Assembly: GCA_947034895.1 (NCBI GenBank)
Contig: OX344764.1
Span: 47,287,348-47,351,347 of the forward strand
From: Rhytidiadelphus loreus
Taxonomy: Eukaryota > Streptophyta > Bryopsida > Hypnales > Hylocomiaceae
Length of the DNA stretch: 64,000 bases
Direction: 5' to 3'
The position numbers and the translations under genes were made by a program. Shown in pieces: positions 11,007-23,956 of this stretch (position 1 is the stretch's first letter; every line of letters starts with the position of its first letter). Under the pieces are notes generated by a model. That model did not search any database. It saw only the letters and a program-made list of their open reading frames with translations, and had not been told where the DNA came from.

Positions 11007-11302
11007 CGATGATAGGTTGACATTTTTGAAAAATCCAGTGACTGACATCGCAGCCGAGGGTGAACGAAAATAGGGGAAAAAACAAACATTAAGCAAATAA
11101 AAACCAAAATGCCAGGGTCCTCGAAGGGCTGCGGAACGGCCCTCCATAGGGCTCAAATTTTCTCTAATGTAAAGTCAAAGCCAATTAAATTTCAGCAAAT
11201 TGAATCTTTTCAAATCAACATCAAAGCTAGCTATTGTTGATTTTAGAACACCCTCTTGTGCCATTAGGAAGGGGGTTACCATTTATGGTATTCGTACCTT
11301 AG

Positions 11303-12177
11303 GTATCTTTGAAAATGGCATAGAGCGATCTACTACCTTTAGGGGCTTAAATAGGAAGGTCTCCATTTCTCTCTAAAATCACTACCACCATTAGGGTCCA
11401 AGTTAGTTCTTAGGAACCCTTGTAGTCAATTAGTGTCTTTTTAGCAACTATAACCAACTAGAAATAGGAAAGATCTATTACTTGGAAGGCACAATGAATT
11501 GACACTGGACCCCCGTAGGTAGAAATAGGAACAAGAGCCTGATTGTGTTGATTATTTACCAAGGGTGGATAAATAAGCGCCCACAAGGTAGTTCATCTTT
11601 TTCACCTTTGAAAGGAGAATAGAGTTATGGTCTCATTGGATAAGCAATGTCATCCATAAGTTTGCTTGCATTACATCATTCTCTTCCTAATATCTGAATT
11701 TTGAAACAAAGTCCAATCATGGCAATGCCCGGCCCATCCAAAATCTTAATCCTATAATCTACAATTGCTATCAAGTAGGATTTATAGGAGGACCATTGAT
11801 AGATGTATGGCTTTGGACATCAACTGCTCTACTTACATAAGGTAATTTCCTAAGTTCTTCAAACATGGTTGCAATTCTCCTCAAAGTAGTTGCAGATTGT
11901 TTCTCAATCACTAATGGTTTTAAAAACTTCTCACCTACTACACAAAACTCCCTAATAATGATAGATAAAATACTTTAGTGAATTCTATAAGTTTCTATAA
12001 AATCACATAATGAATTATTAATACTAAGTCTATTCAAAGAAAAAACAAATCAATTTTTAAGAAGAATGGATGCTTTGAATTTTGTATCCAAACAATTTAA
12101 TGATGAAAATAAGACACTACACAAATAATCAAAAGTTTCTAGAAGTAATATTGTATATTGCTTGAATAACTTAACCC
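11303..12177. other. No recognisable feature
   Basis: AT-rich intergenic sequence with no supported coding frame. A short motif TTTTAGAACACCCT just upstream at 11241 recurs in similar form at 16546 and 41947, which hints at a further dispersed repeat. Confidence 0.4.
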
Positions 12178-12720
12178 CTAAAGGACCATTGTCCCTTTGG
12201 GGGACAAATGCGTTTTTGGGCAAGTACCTACGGGCTGAAATTTTCTCCTAATTTTTTGAAATTTTTTTTGGAGGTAGAAAAGTTGAATAGCTTTGTGGGA
12301 TTATAATTTTTTTCAAAATTGGTGCCTGGGAACAATAGTTATGACCAAATAAGCTCAAACAAGGGGACGGCGGTCAGCTCGGTCAGCCAAAAAAAAATAG
12401 ACAAAAATTTGAATTTTCTTTTTAATATCATTTTTTCTCTTAGATATTTTTGTCTATCTGGAAATCTTTGATTCATTTCATTTGGATATGTTATGAAAAA
12501 GTTATGGACGTTCTTGTTTTTCGGGCAGTTAGAGCATCTTCTTGAAAAAAATAACTTGTAGGATTCATTTCTGAATGCACTTTTTCAAATTCTTTTTTTG
12601 GCATGGTCTTATTTACTTGCTAGAACAATCTCGCCATTGGGATTGGTGCATTTTAATTCCATCTAAAATATATGAATATTATAGATTTTCTTTCTATCTC
12701 ATATCTACTTCAAGTAGAAG
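12178..12720 (+). repeat. Dispersed repeat D, copy 1 (pair at 53.81-54.33 kb)
   Basis: Shared ordered blocks include GGACCATTG near 12184, GTACCTACGGGCTGAA near 12224, ATAACTTGTAGGATTCATTT near 12551 and TCTCATATCTACTTC near 12698. All occur in the same order and orientation at 53815-54330. No coding frame and no clear ends were found, so the element class is unknown. Confidence 0.65.
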
Positions 12721-13763
12721 GAAATCCTATATCAACACTTAGTGAGAATGGAGGGTGGAGAGGTGGTTTTTATAATGAAATTTATTGTTGCTTATAAACC
12801 TTCAAAGGATATGGGATAATTCAAAGATTAAGCTCCTACTACTCCTAACCCTTAATATATCCCACATGGATTACTTTACCTCCTACCATCCAATTTGTAT
12901 AAATGTCTTGTCTTCCTCTACATCACACGCACCCAAGCAAGCGATTGTTGAATTTGGATGATGCACTTTTTGGATTAATTCAATATGATGTTGAATTACC
13001 AAAATTTAAATTTTAAAGTGCGGATTGTGCCTCTGACCTACGGTGTTGCGACGCGTCTTACTTTTGATGGTTTCAAGACACTCTTGCTCACTCAGAACTC
13101 GCCAAAGACGATCTGGCTAAGCTACAGGACTGACTGAACGGGGCCTGAGCAGGGAGGATGGAATGGTTTGGGTAGGAGACTTGCAGGGCCACCCCGGCAA
13201 GGCGAAAGCCAGTGGGCCAACCTCACAAGCCCCGCCGATCGGGCACAACTGCATACTGTACCCCCTATTTACTCGATGGGATACTTAACGTCTCCAGTGC
13301 ACGCATGGCCATGTACTAGGATCAGCTTCTAGAACACCATGGGCGCTTTCACACAGATCTTACACTGTTATGACTTGTACGCCAATATTCTGAAGGTGGC
13401 ATATATGTTGAGTCGTGATGATATGCGAAATGAAATTGCGTTTCACAAAACATGCAATTCGACATGGAGAGCTAGAAAGGTTGGCCAGCTTCGACAGAGT
13501 AAGTCCAAACAGTTGATCATGCATGTCACGGTTTTATTTATTTATAAATTAAAATCCACCTGGCGACTCCACAAAATTCTTCTGTGCCAGCTACAAATTC
13601 TAAACTTATCAAGTTCGCAACATGTACAATCAATCAAGTACTCAAGTTTGAATATGAAATCCAATCCAAGCCACTCGCTTCCATATTTCCACTGCCACCC
13701 CTTTGGTGACTCTGCGTTCTCTGATTCGTAGCTCCCGAGATCGATAGACGGCGCATCACCATT
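12721..13763. other. Repeat remnant followed by unrecognised GC-richer DNA downstream of the neprosin gene
   Basis: Part of 12721-12920 (TATCCCACATGG, ACCTCCTACCATCC, TTTGTATAAA) is a diverged relative of the 318-bp arms and of 48300-48440. From about 13030 to 13340 the sequence is GC-richer and more complex (for example GGCAAGGCGAAAGCCAGTGG), but I recognise neither an RNA gene nor a protein. The last few hundred bases before 13764 would include the 3' UTR of the minus-strand neprosin gene. Confidence 0.35.
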
Positions 13764-15493
13764 CTAGTAGTGACAACCAGAACTCGCTCCTCCAGGGCCA
13801 CCGAAGAAGAAGTACGTTCCCCAATTGGCATAATTGCTGAGCTGCACTTGGATATCATAACAAAGCGGATTGTCAAACTGCCTTGCGGCTTGCAAGGCTG
13901 TCGGATCTGGATCGACACTCGTCCCACTGGCATCGAAGTAAGTAATGTTCCTGTGGTAGGCGGCCTTCGGCCAGTCTGCAGACGGAAACGCCCCCGACCC
14001 CATCGCCGTCGTGGAGTGCGTCGTCACCCCCGTTGCCACCGCAAGCGCGACTTCCCCACCCCACTGCACCTGATTACACGTCCCTTGCATGTACCTGTTC
14101 ACGTAGATCGACTTCGGCCAGTACCCGATCGCCTCGTCATCCAGGTACAACCACCAGTTTCCGTCACTGGGGTTGTAGAGGACTTCGATGGTGACTTCGA
14201 ACTCGGAGTCGGCGTTCTGGGCGAGGGTGGTGTATTGCGGCATAGCACCCCCAATCACCCAGGAATTGCTCTGTTGGACGAAGCCCGGGCAAAGGAGGTT
14301 GTAGCAGGAGCCACCATTGGTGCCGGCGTAGGCATCTTTCGTCCAGTAGATGAAGAGGTGCGGAGCGTCGGGGTCGTCGTTTGGGTGGAGGCCAGGCTGC
14401 GTTTGCCAACCGACTTCGATGGTGCTCAGGCTGTTGTTGTCGTAGGAGCCGTCCACGATCCAGAACTGAGAAAGGCTAAACTCGCTCTCGGAGCCCAGGG
14501 TGGGACCGTTCACGCTGAAGATCGATTTCGTTCCAGAGTAGGAGGACGCTACTTCCGGGATACCTGCAAAAAAATTCGCAACAATTTTCAGCTTAAAATT
14601 TCAAACTTTGGGACAATTTTGTGCAATACTGTAGTCAGTTCCAGGCCTGGAAATGTAAAGTCTCCATTCACCAAGTACACACGGAGGGGTTCCATGCACC
14701 AAACAGGTGAAGTACTTTCCCTTACAACCCTCTAACAATTAGAAACTTGAAATTTGCGCCATCTAAAATTTTGCACTTTTATTTTGTGTTGGGCTCAAAT
14801 TCTAAAAATGAAATTGAAGAGATATATTAAGCGTTTTCACACTTAGCACAAATCAAATTAAATTCACCTGCATGGTCAATGAAGCCTGTAATGTATTTTA
14901 TGGTCAATGGATTAATTCTCAATTTCTGGCAATCGGGAACTTGAAAGGAAGAGCATGCCGTACGTACTTGTGATTGCATACTCATGCTTTGACGTATCCG
15001 CTGCCGGGTCTAGATTCTCGACGCCGACGGGACCAGGCGCCCTCCACAACTTGGGCGGGGCCACCTTTTTCATGAATTTGCCGCTGGGGTCGTCTCTGAC
15101 AACTGGAATCGTGCCTTCAGGGCATCCCCCGTGCTCCCGTGCAAAGGCCTGAGGGTGACTCTCCGAAGGCCTGCGAGGTCCCCGAGACGGCGCCATTTGA
15201 ATGACGTGGTCTTTCAGAGACGGATGGTGAGCTGCAATTTGGCCTTCAATTGGGATGCAGTCGACCCAACTTCCATCAGACACCAGGAACGACTTCACTG
15301 GTGGCGCATGCCGGGCCTCGTTGCAGCCGGGATCAAAGTACGCTTGCAAGCGCACCCCCGTGTCGCCTTGTTTCTCCTGCAACCGCCTGCTTGCTTGGGT
15401 ATAACCCACCATGAACACCAAGACCACTGCAAACCAAAGTTTAGACGCCGCAACAGTTTCGCACCCCCGTTCACCCCCTGGTCGAGAAGCCAT
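13764..15493 (-). CDS. Neprosin-domain secreted protein (glutamic peptidase family), two exons
   Basis: Exon 1 is 15493-14968 and exon 2 is 14563-13764, joined across a 404-bp GT-AG intron (donor GTACGT, acceptor TTTGCAG). This gives 441 residues. The start is the Met of MASRPGGERG; an in-frame Met at 15514 would add seven residues. Residues about 18-35 form a hydrophobic signal segment (LWFAVVLVFMVGYTQA). A neprosin activation-peptide region follows at about 60-98 (PPVKSFLVSDGSWVDCIPIE...HPSLKDH), then the catalytic domain from about 200 to the end. Family peptidases use two glutamates; candidates here are E225 in STIEVGW and E346 in QVQWGGEV. At least one N-glycosylation sequon (NIT) is present. 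The gene looks intact and complete. Secretion is expected. Whether it is an active prolyl-type endopeptidase is inferred from the family only. Confidence 0.9.
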
Positions 15494-15745
15494 CGCGCTT
15501 GGACTGTCGATCACTGACAGCGGACTGTCTAGATTCTGAATTGAGAAGCGAAGTCCGTACTAACCCGTTAATTAGTACAGGCCGGAGTGTGCAATCAAGC
15601 TTACAACTGAGTCATACTGATGGATGCCTCCCGAACAAGCGCAACTCTGCTATACAGCTAGTTCACTCTGGCAATACTCACACGACAGATAGATTTGCGA
15701 CCTGATTGTCCAGTTTATGAGATCTGCAATTCGGTGTGTTGCTGC

Positions 15746-15754
15746 CTTTATAGC
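15746..15754 (-). promoter_or_regulatory. TATA box of the neprosin gene
   Basis: On the minus strand GCTATAAAGG lies about 250 bp upstream of the start codon, in otherwise mixed-composition sequence. Transcription would start near 15720, giving a 5' UTR of about 220 nt. Confidence 0.5.
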
Positions 15755-15759
15755 TTCAG

Positions 15760-18600
15760 TTGGTACATATCTCCACTAAAGTGACCACGTCGCCTCCCAG
15801 CACGCGGTAATGGATTTTCGACCATTTGCTGCTGAACAAGATCATTGTACGCTGTTTCTGTGAGAGAAGTCAGTGTTTTGGAGGGTGCTTTGGAGGAGGT
15901 TGGCAACGTTCGCCTAGCAGTGCGTGTAATTCAGTCGGTAGGACTCGGCCAGTCTGGCAATTGGGGTGATTGGAAGATAGGGTGCAACTTCGTCGAGAGA
16001 CAACCGAAGCTTTATTCACTTGGATGCCCAAACAGTGTGTTTGGTAATGGAGGTCATTATTTGGTATTGCGACCAAGCGAGAGGGTCGCGCTTATAGTTG
16101 TGCAAACTGCAACGAGACGAATGCGGGGAGCGTTTTTCCCCAGCGTTTTAAGGTAACATGCTCTAAAAGCGCCCATTTACGGGCTGTTCCACCTTTTTCA
16201 TATGCTTATGGAGCCCGTAAGAATTTTGGATTATTTTTCAGAGAAAGACAAATGAATTTTCCAGAGAACCCAAGTGGTTTCGTAATTTTCCAAGCATTTT
16301 TGAATTACTTATGGATTTTCAAAGATTTCAGGCGTAGGCACCTATTTGTGACCATATGTCTCCCAAAATGCGTCCACTTGCAACTTGTAAAGAAATTTGC
16401 AGAAATCAAAGACAATGATTGGCTCTTACAATAGAAAAACAATTTTTCTTTGATGCATTCAATTGCTAAAGCAGTCCATTTAAAGATCACCCCATCTCCA
16501 TTCTACACCTAAAAATAGGGTCGGTTTGAAGAAGATGGGTGCATTTAGAACACACTACCTTACCCTGGTGGAAAAATACACAAACTTTTTATTTGCCATG
16601 GATGATCAAATTTGCCAATTTCAAGTTCATATCTGCAATTTGAGGTTCAAAACTTTCAAGGAGAGGTTCCAAAAATAAACTAATCAAGCACAAAGTAGGA
16701 GACCTTTTTTTTTACATTCACCTTGGGCTAAACCATGCATTCAACTTGTTGCACAACTATAAGTGTGACTAAGCAAGAGTATCGAATTATTGATCATTGT
16801 TCCCTAACGTCCTAATCCTCATTTTTTCATTCATCCAGAATTTTTTTTTGTATGATAATTTGCACACTTTAATAGGTTTGAGCATGTTAAATTTTGTTCC
16901 TCTAAAATTGCGCCAATGGTGTGAAGATGTGTCACAATTACTTTAAAAAAAAACTATACTCAACCATTCTAATGGTCTTCTACCAATCTGCTATACTCCA
17001 TGATCAATGAGTAGAAAAAGCACTAGAAGACATTCAAGTCAAGAAAAGTTCCAAGAATTGTCTTACCAAAGTGGATGATTGGAAAAGCAAGGTTTCAAAT
17101 TTCACCAAAATCGATAGACAACCCCATTGAGATTGGTCAATCTTTGAGGGAATCAATGCATGTAGAATTCTTACTAGATCCTTGCCCACTGGGTCCACAT
17201 GATAGTGCAATTACTCGCTTAGACCTTGTAGCTCCCACTCTAAACTTTGCCCACCAGTGGAGCATGGTAGGAAGCTCTGAGAGCAATTTTTAAATTAGAT
17301 TAGTATATTAGTATACAACATTTACATCAATTCAAGTCCATTTAGGTTGAATTGCGCAAATGAAAGAAGAACTCCAACCATTTATTTATGATTGGAATAC
17401 ATCAAAAATTTACTTTATCACTCCACTATTAGGAACATGGGCTACATAGTAACATGGACTTGAGAAACATACCTCCAAAGATCCACACCTAGTCAAATGT
17501 GGGGTCTTCTTATGGGTCATTTATGTAGTCCATGCAACTCACATTTCTATTAGAGCTCTAGGTTCCTTGATTGTCTTCAAAAGAGATACTTAGGACAAGT
17601 GACACTAGTGTTATAAGTTACAACTTGCATACCATCATTAGAGGGAAGACTCTTTACTACCTATGAATTTAAAATTGAACACAAAAATTGAGATACACTA
17701 AAGAGTGCATAAGTGTGAAATGTAGATAGAAAGGTAGAGAGATTTGAAAGGGATTTAAATATTTAATTGCACAACAAAACTCTAAACTCCACGTGATTGG
17801 AAAAACAAGAACACTTGAAAATGAAGACTCAATCAAGGTGCATGCCTTAATCTAAAAATGCCAATGTTATGAACATCCTATAACGTAACAAAATTGTTGT
17901 TAATCAGGATGCCTAACATCCATCCTCCATTCCTTCAACTTAAGCAATTTTAACCCTTGAAAGATGTTGAGGACAAAAAAATGTCTGATGGATGACTTTA
18001 TTGTTTGTTGTCTTGGATACACAACTCCTATATTATATAAGCTGATTATAATCATTTATAATGCATTATAGTTCACTCTCAAAGGATATAATTTGTTTTA
18101 CAGATGTAGAAAATTCTTGTTGAAAGAAAGAATACGAAATATAAATTTTTTTGAAGACAATAAAAATATTGAAAAACTACTTATATAATTTTTTTTACTA
18201 CATGTATTATAGGCCAAGCTATACAACTTTTGTGTCTTTTAACTAAAACACAATGAATGAACTTTAATTTTAATTGGAGGGAACTTCTTGTATGGATTTA
18301 AGAAAATTATGAATAGGTGTTCAATTCTTCTTCTATATTGTGAACTTCTTTTTAAATAAATATGCAACCTAACATTTTCTACTTCTCATTTAATTTAATT
18401 TGGTCTTCAACTAACTCTTTGGTCCTTTTAATTTGATATAATTTTAACAAAAGCAGTCATCTAAGTTGATTTAATGCCAATGACCTCTACTTATAATAAG
18501 AGAGTTGCATACCCAAATTCACTTTAATTAGAATCAAAGAATGCATCTATTGATTCAATAATCGGAGCATTTTGGTGATTACCTTGGTCATGGGGGCGCA
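15760..18600. other. Intergenic DNA, no supported gene
   Basis: 15760-16160 is moderately GC-rich and may hold upstream promoter sequence of the neprosin gene; an open frame there lacks coding character. From 16200 to 18600 the DNA is AT-rich with no RNA gene, repeat pair or coding frame that I can support. Confidence 0.5.
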
Positions 18601-18611
18601 TCCTTCAAGGG

Positions 18612-18839
18612 TTAACCCATAAAGGACAAGCCCGGTCACCGTGGAAGTCATATGTTTGGTTACCGTGGAAATTGTTGGCATAAAAAATAGAAAAGGCACC
18701 CACTGGAACACAAACTACTAGAAGACCTTCCCTTTTCGTACAAAATTTTGAAGATGAATAGTTGCACTTTTGTCCTACATGGAGAGATTCTTTGTCATTC
18801 ATTGGCTAAAAAACGTCCTCCGCATCGTTTATGGGTTAA
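18612..18839. mobile_element. Tourist-like MITE, copy 1 (TTAACCCATAAA ends)
   Basis: The ends TTAACCCATAAA (18612-18623) and TTTATGGGTTAA (18828-18839) are perfect inverted repeats. The interior shares ordered blocks, inverted, with the MITE at 31137-31349 (GTGCAACTATTCATC, GAAGACCT, GGAGGAC). For the 31-kb copy an empty site shows a TAA target duplication, the signature of PIF/Harbinger (Tourist) elements, and the TAA flanks here agree. Confidence 0.7.
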
Positions 18840-18879
18840 ACTTTAACTGCTAGACTCATCCATGTGGAAATCATCCTTC

Positions 18880-19080
18880 TTGGTACTATGTGATTGTGTG
18901 AATCATTTGCTTAAAAAACCCAAGAATTTTCATTGGAGGTCAAACTACCTTGCAAGACCTCCCCTTTTCACACAAAATTCCAAGAATGAAACATTTACAA
19001 CCATGTCTTACTTAGAGAGTTCTTAGAGAAACTCTCTGTCATCCAGTGAACACTTTTAGGCAGCCTCGTTGTTAACAGGG
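18880..19080. repeat. Diverged third relative of the Tourist-like MITE
   Basis: Blocks such as TCATTGGAGGTCAAACTACC, GCAAGACCTCCCCTTTTC, ACAAAATTCCAAGAATGAA and AGAGAAACTCTCTGTCAT parallel the interior of 18612-18839. The ends are no longer clear, with only a GTTAACAGGG remnant near 19071. Confidence 0.45.
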
Positions 19081-21454
19081 TTAAGAAGTTCTCAAGCGCA
19101 GAGCCACTGACGGTACTTCAAGGTGCCCACAAGTCCACCACCAAACCATGTGGATTCCTTGTTTGAAAACACGTACACCATGAGTGCAGTAGTACATGGG
19201 CCCTCGGCATGGGCCCAAGCAAACACATATGGTATTCCAATGCTCCAATAACCGTGACATTCAAGCGCATAGACCTCTAAACCCTAAAAACCAGGACTGA
19301 TACAAATCTGACGGTTCCAGACATCCTTTTCGAAAAACAGCCAAATTGCGAAGTTCTTCACATTTTAGTAATAGAATCACATATCACGTCATTGATTATA
19401 GTAATAATTCAGTAAGGACGGTGCCTGCCGTGGGACTGAAAGTCAGTGGATGGGATAAGTTCGCAAAGTAATGTAGGACTTCACCAACTCTAATTCAACT
19501 GAAGTTCATGACTTCATGTTCCTGCCGGATTGCTGCCTAATTTGTGTACAGACATTCCCCAGTCAACAGATACTTACTGGCTCGATCGTAACAGCGTGTA
19601 TGAAACGTTTTGTGTCACTGCTACCAGGTGTTTTTTTTTTTCATTTTCTATGAAGTGCCGAAAGTGGCGATATTAAATGTTATAGCGGTGCTCCAAACAC
19701 ATATTATCCAAGATTTTTTTTAGTTTGAAGTTTTCTGGCGATTTGCTGCCCTTTTAGTATCATTTTGTTCCCAAGGGCGTGGTGCTGGGTCCAGCACTTT
19801 GGTGCAAATCGCAGACAAATCGCAAAAAACAAAACGAAAAACTCACCGCTACCACCAACCTGATATTGTCGATCCTGATCGATCAATGTCATCCAATTTC
19901 TGTTAAGTTCCCGGTAACGATGCACCGCAGAAGTCTTCACACACTTCACAAGTCTGTTGCTAGTGGGCATGTGACTATTGAGACATCAGGTCATTGCTTC
20001 CACCAATCAGGATCGATTCCATCCAATGTCTATCGATCAAGTTCCCCGATCCTGATAGATCGAATCCATCCAATTGTAAGTCTGCAAGTCTGTAGCTAGT
20101 GGCACGTTAAATCAGTATATTTACACGCATGTTGCGGTTTCGAATCGCCCCACATGGATGGAATATCGGGGAATAATATCGCAGAAATTGTGGGGGAGTG
20201 GCACAATTCAAACTTCGGAGTCTAGTAAAACGCGCACGGATTACGGAAAAGTCATGAATCCATCCGGACAGAGTCGGTATTGAGTCGCGTGGATGTCGTG
20301 TATATATCTGATCTGAAAAGTCTGTACCAGTGTTTGGGATATTTTTTTTAAGTACAGTAGTCTTTTTCCTTTCAATCCCATCATTAATGCGAAAGGGTAA
20401 AGATGGGAAGCTACAGTGAAATGACGGGGACAGGCACTGGTGGACTCCATTGCCCTCCTGGACCCCAGGGACCTGGAGGGGCATAAAAAGAAAAAAAAAA
20501 TTATCTCAAAGAGGACGTGGAGGCAAAGACGAGGGCGCTCCGCTTGAGACATGCGCTTGAGACAGCGGGATCACCCGACAAAATTCCAAAAATAGGGGGT
20601 CCAGGGGAGGGTCCGGCCCCTCCAACCCTGAATGCACGGGCTAGAACGCCCGGAATGCACGGGCTGGAGCCTGGACCTCCAGGCCAGTCTGTTTTCATAA
20701 TGGAGCCTCTTGGACCCCTCCGAGAATTCAAAATTAGAATTCAAAATTCTTACTACAAAAAATTTGAATTATCCCCTAAAGGACCAAAAAGTTGAGTGTG
20801 GGCTTTTCTCGGGACTTTTTGAGAACTCGAGCAATCTTTCTTGATTTTATGATTTTGAGTTTTTAGATGAAATTTTTATGGTGGATGAAATTCATCATAA
20901 TGTATATGTGAAGCTTTGTTTCATGTCATTCCATTAAATATTGCAGAGGGTAGAATTATTTTTAATTTCAATGTCAAACCAAGTAGCAAAAAATAATATT
21001 TAAAAAAAATATTAATTATTTTTTAGAAATTGTATAGATTGATACCTACTCAAAAATATTTGAACCATTCAATTCCAAATAATGAGGTAAAAGTTATGAG
21101 GGATTTCATTTTTCAAATAATGAATGTAGAAAGAACATATGAAGTTGTTTCTTGTTCTCTAAAATTAAAATTAAAATTAAAAATATTAATTGTTTAATAG
21201 AACATTTTCACCATTGGGATTAACAATTATCAATTTCTCCTTAAAGTTATTAAAAAAATTAGTTTTTTTACTTTACTTAGTACTATCTTACAAGATGAAT
21301 ATGGAAAAAAAATTGGTTACATTTAAAAAAATATGTTTTCAATCCATTTTTCAACATATTGACTAAATTCTCAAGTTATAGAACATACATGATTAAAGTT
21401 GAAGTGATTAGAGAGAAGGAATTATTCAAGTAACTTACTTTTGTCGTCGTTGGT
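19081..21454. other. Intergenic DNA with small internal duplications, no supported gene
   Basis: Between about 19870 and 20105 two related segments each carry GATCCTGAT(C/A)GATC and ACAAGTCTGT/GCAAGTCTGT followed by (T/A)GCTAGTGG, which is a short imperfect tandem duplication. At 20630-20665 a GAATGCACGGGCT unit is repeated twice. 20480-20730 is GC-rich, but its open frames are uncoded in appearance. 20800-21450 is very AT-rich and featureless. Confidence 0.45.
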
Positions 21455-23010
21455 TTGAATACGGTAATCTTTAGCACGATGCTCAAGCGTTGGTGATCTT
21501 GTTGCAAGTCGGATGTGTTGAACCCGACAATAGAGAAGTGACATTTGTAGGGTGTTTCGAAGGTTTAAACATTGATTAATATTATTATATGATGAAGCAT
21601 GTGAAGGACAATCGTGGTCATCAATGATAGTTAGTGGGGCCGGTCAATTCTTTTAACGAAAACGAATTATGCAAATTAAGCTTCCGCCATCCTTAAACGC
21701 ATTTTCAAGTTTTTGCAAATGGAGTGAGGTTTTATACGAACTTTGATTTTTTACCTCTAGTAGACATTCAATATACATTATAGTGTTTTACAATTTTATT
21801 TTGTGTGTGTAAAGTCATAGAAGGTTAATATAGAAATTAATAGCTTTCTAATGATTTTAGGATAATTTACTTTCTAGTTAAGAAGGTGAATTTAATAGTT
21901 TGGTCAAATATTTGATCAATGGGTGGTATGATAGCCTTAAGGTTAAGTTATGGGCTAATATTCACTTGTTTTTGCATTATTGAATTGTATTATTGAGATG
22001 GAAGATAAGATAACACTATTCATCATCTTTCCCGTTATTGGTTTAAGAGGCCAAAATATTTGAAGAGCCATAGTGTGTTGTATTTGGAGAATTTTGAAAT
22101 GAAAACTGAGGAGGTTGTGTATCATAGATTCATAGTGTGTAGTTTTTAAATTGATCTCACTTGCTTGATTTGGAGTTGTAAATCAAAAGTTATACTAGTT
22201 TGAGTGGAGGAGAGGGGGTTGAGACTTCAACCAACCATAAAAAACGCACAAATTTTTTGTTTGCAATGAAACTTTGAAGGAGTGTATGAAATGTTGTTAG
22301 CTTTGTAGGAGGCTATTATTTATTCAATTTATAATTCATATGAATGAGTTGTAAATGTTGAAGTGAAGGCCTGCTGCCCCTACTTTTAGAGGCTAAAACT
22401 TTGAGTGACTATAGATATTGGATAGAGTGCTAAAATGAATTGAAATGTGAAAGAAGTGTAGATAATTGTGTTAGTTTTCCAATGAGTTATCACTCATTCT
22501 ATTTGAAGTTTTATATCAAAGATGACACTCATTCAAAGTTCAGCTTTAAAATTGGAGTAGAAGTTGAAAGAAGACTTGTGTGTTGTGGCTTGTAGCTTGT
22601 CTTTCTTTATAAAACTGTGTTATTGCGGGCGGCATGGTTGAAACTATTGCTTAGCCTCTTTTTATGTTGTAGATGCGACAAAGTCAAGTTCTTCGTCCAT
22701 ATGGTCGTACTTTTATGTCGTTCCCACTGGTAAAACATAATTGCTGGTCACCGTGGGTTTGAAGTTTAGGAACCAATCCCTCGGATGGTTTAGCTCGTGG
22801 TCTGGCCATCCCGTTTTACCCATCCAAAGCTCGTAGTTTCTTATCACCCTACTCTAACCTTTGGGCTTAATTAGAGCCATTACATGATAGGCCAATGGAC
22901 AGCAGTTTGAAGACTTGAAGATTTGACATAGTTTAGTATCAATCATTTCTTGTCACAACTAGAATCCCCGTGATTTCCCAAGGCAAATCACTCTATACAC
23001 GACAATGTTC
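21455..23010 (+). mobile_element. Family A repeat element, plus-strand copy with decayed ORF
   Basis: This copy is co-linear with the minus-strand copy at 749-2540: 21455-21720 is the C-terminal part of the ORF (GATGCTCAAGCGTTGGTGAT, GTGACATTTGTAGGGTGTTT) with stops and lost frame, followed by the full 1.3-kb tail. The tail passes through TTTTTTACCTCTAG (21750), TTGTGGCTTGTAGCTTGTC (about 22584) and CCCGTTTTACCCATCC (about 22810), and ends near GAATCCCCGTGATTTC (22962-22977). It shows that ORF plus tail is the unit of the family. Confidence 0.65.
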
Positions 23011-23956
23011 AAAATCGATGATAATAAAAATAAGTTACTAAATTAATTTCTTCCCTTTGATTGCTTCAACTTCAACCTAATTTTTTCTCCTCTAACTATT
23101 GCACCGCATAGTTGTTCCAAATTTTGATAAAAGAAACTCATAGAAATATATTTTCATGCCATAGAAAATGAAGCCGCTCTAGAAATTATTGAGTTAGACC
23201 TAAACCAGGTGTCAAGCTTACTAGCTACATATTCAAAATTCATTAACTCTCTAATCTCTATACAAACTCCATATTTATGACCTATAGTACTCAACAAATA
23301 TTTTCAAAGATCACTTGTCCAATATCACTACTTGTAAACAATAGCAGGCCAGGTAAGTAGGGAGGTTTGTGAAGAAGGCCCTCACCAAAAGGTATTCAAT
23401 CTATTTTCGACCAAGGAAAATATGATGTGGTTTTAGCAACTTTGACAATATGCAACAAATAATACATTGACACCTAATGAAGTTATTAAGATCAATTTTT
23501 AGTTTTGCACTTCTCTAAAATAGACTCACCTATACATCAAGAATAGATGGGACTGTAATCTACACTTCCTTAATTTCTACTAATTCCATATTTGATGAAA
23601 AATTAGCAAAAAAAAGAGTGCAAGTTTCATTATTTTCTATTCCTTGCTTGGAAAAAATTATCTCCATTACCATCACTCAATCGGACATATGCTAAAATGC
23701 CTAATATAGTCAAAAATACATCATGTTCCTTCAACGAAGGAAGGCAATGATGTAGGATCAAGGGCATGTGAGCCCTCAATCCAAAATAGCAGATGCCCAA
23801 GATCAAGCCTCATCACAATGACACAATGCTAATCAACAATGCTAATTTTTTGGTCCGTCCTAAAAAATTGACAACACTGTGGAAGAAGAAGGCTACCATT
23901 TTAATTTCAGTTGAGGTCTTGAAGTTGGCCCCAAGATATTCAAATTACTACTTTGA
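23011..23956. other. No recognisable feature
   Basis: AT-rich intergenic sequence without a supported gene or repeat. Confidence 0.5.

Larger units (their letters stand above)
8970..11302. mobile_element. Putative composite foldback element bounded by CTAAGGTA TIRs
   Basis: The left end CTAAGGTAAGAATACCATAA (8970-8989) pairs with the right end GGTATTCGTACCTTAG (11287-11302) as a terminal inverted repeat of about 25 bp with two mismatches. A small MITE at 31.76-31.98 kb uses nearly the same terminus (AAGGTAGGAAAACCATAAAC). No clear target duplication was found. Inside lie the 318-bp inverted arms and a copy of the family B foldback, so the block is layered. No transposase is encoded. Confidence 0.45.

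Noticed and set aside
13770..14735. Long plus-strand open frame (321 codons) opposite the neprosin gene
   Set aside because: It is the antisense shadow of neprosin exon 2; its arginine/valine-rich translation has no coding character and it runs across the splice site.
15845..16156. 103-codon open frame upstream of the neprosin gene
   Set aside because: No recognisable features; it lies in the probable promoter region of the minus-strand gene.
20480..20795. GC-rich open frames on both strands near 20.5-20.8 kb
   Set aside because: Proline/glycine-rich translations on both strands reflect composition and small repeats; no start, splice or domain support.
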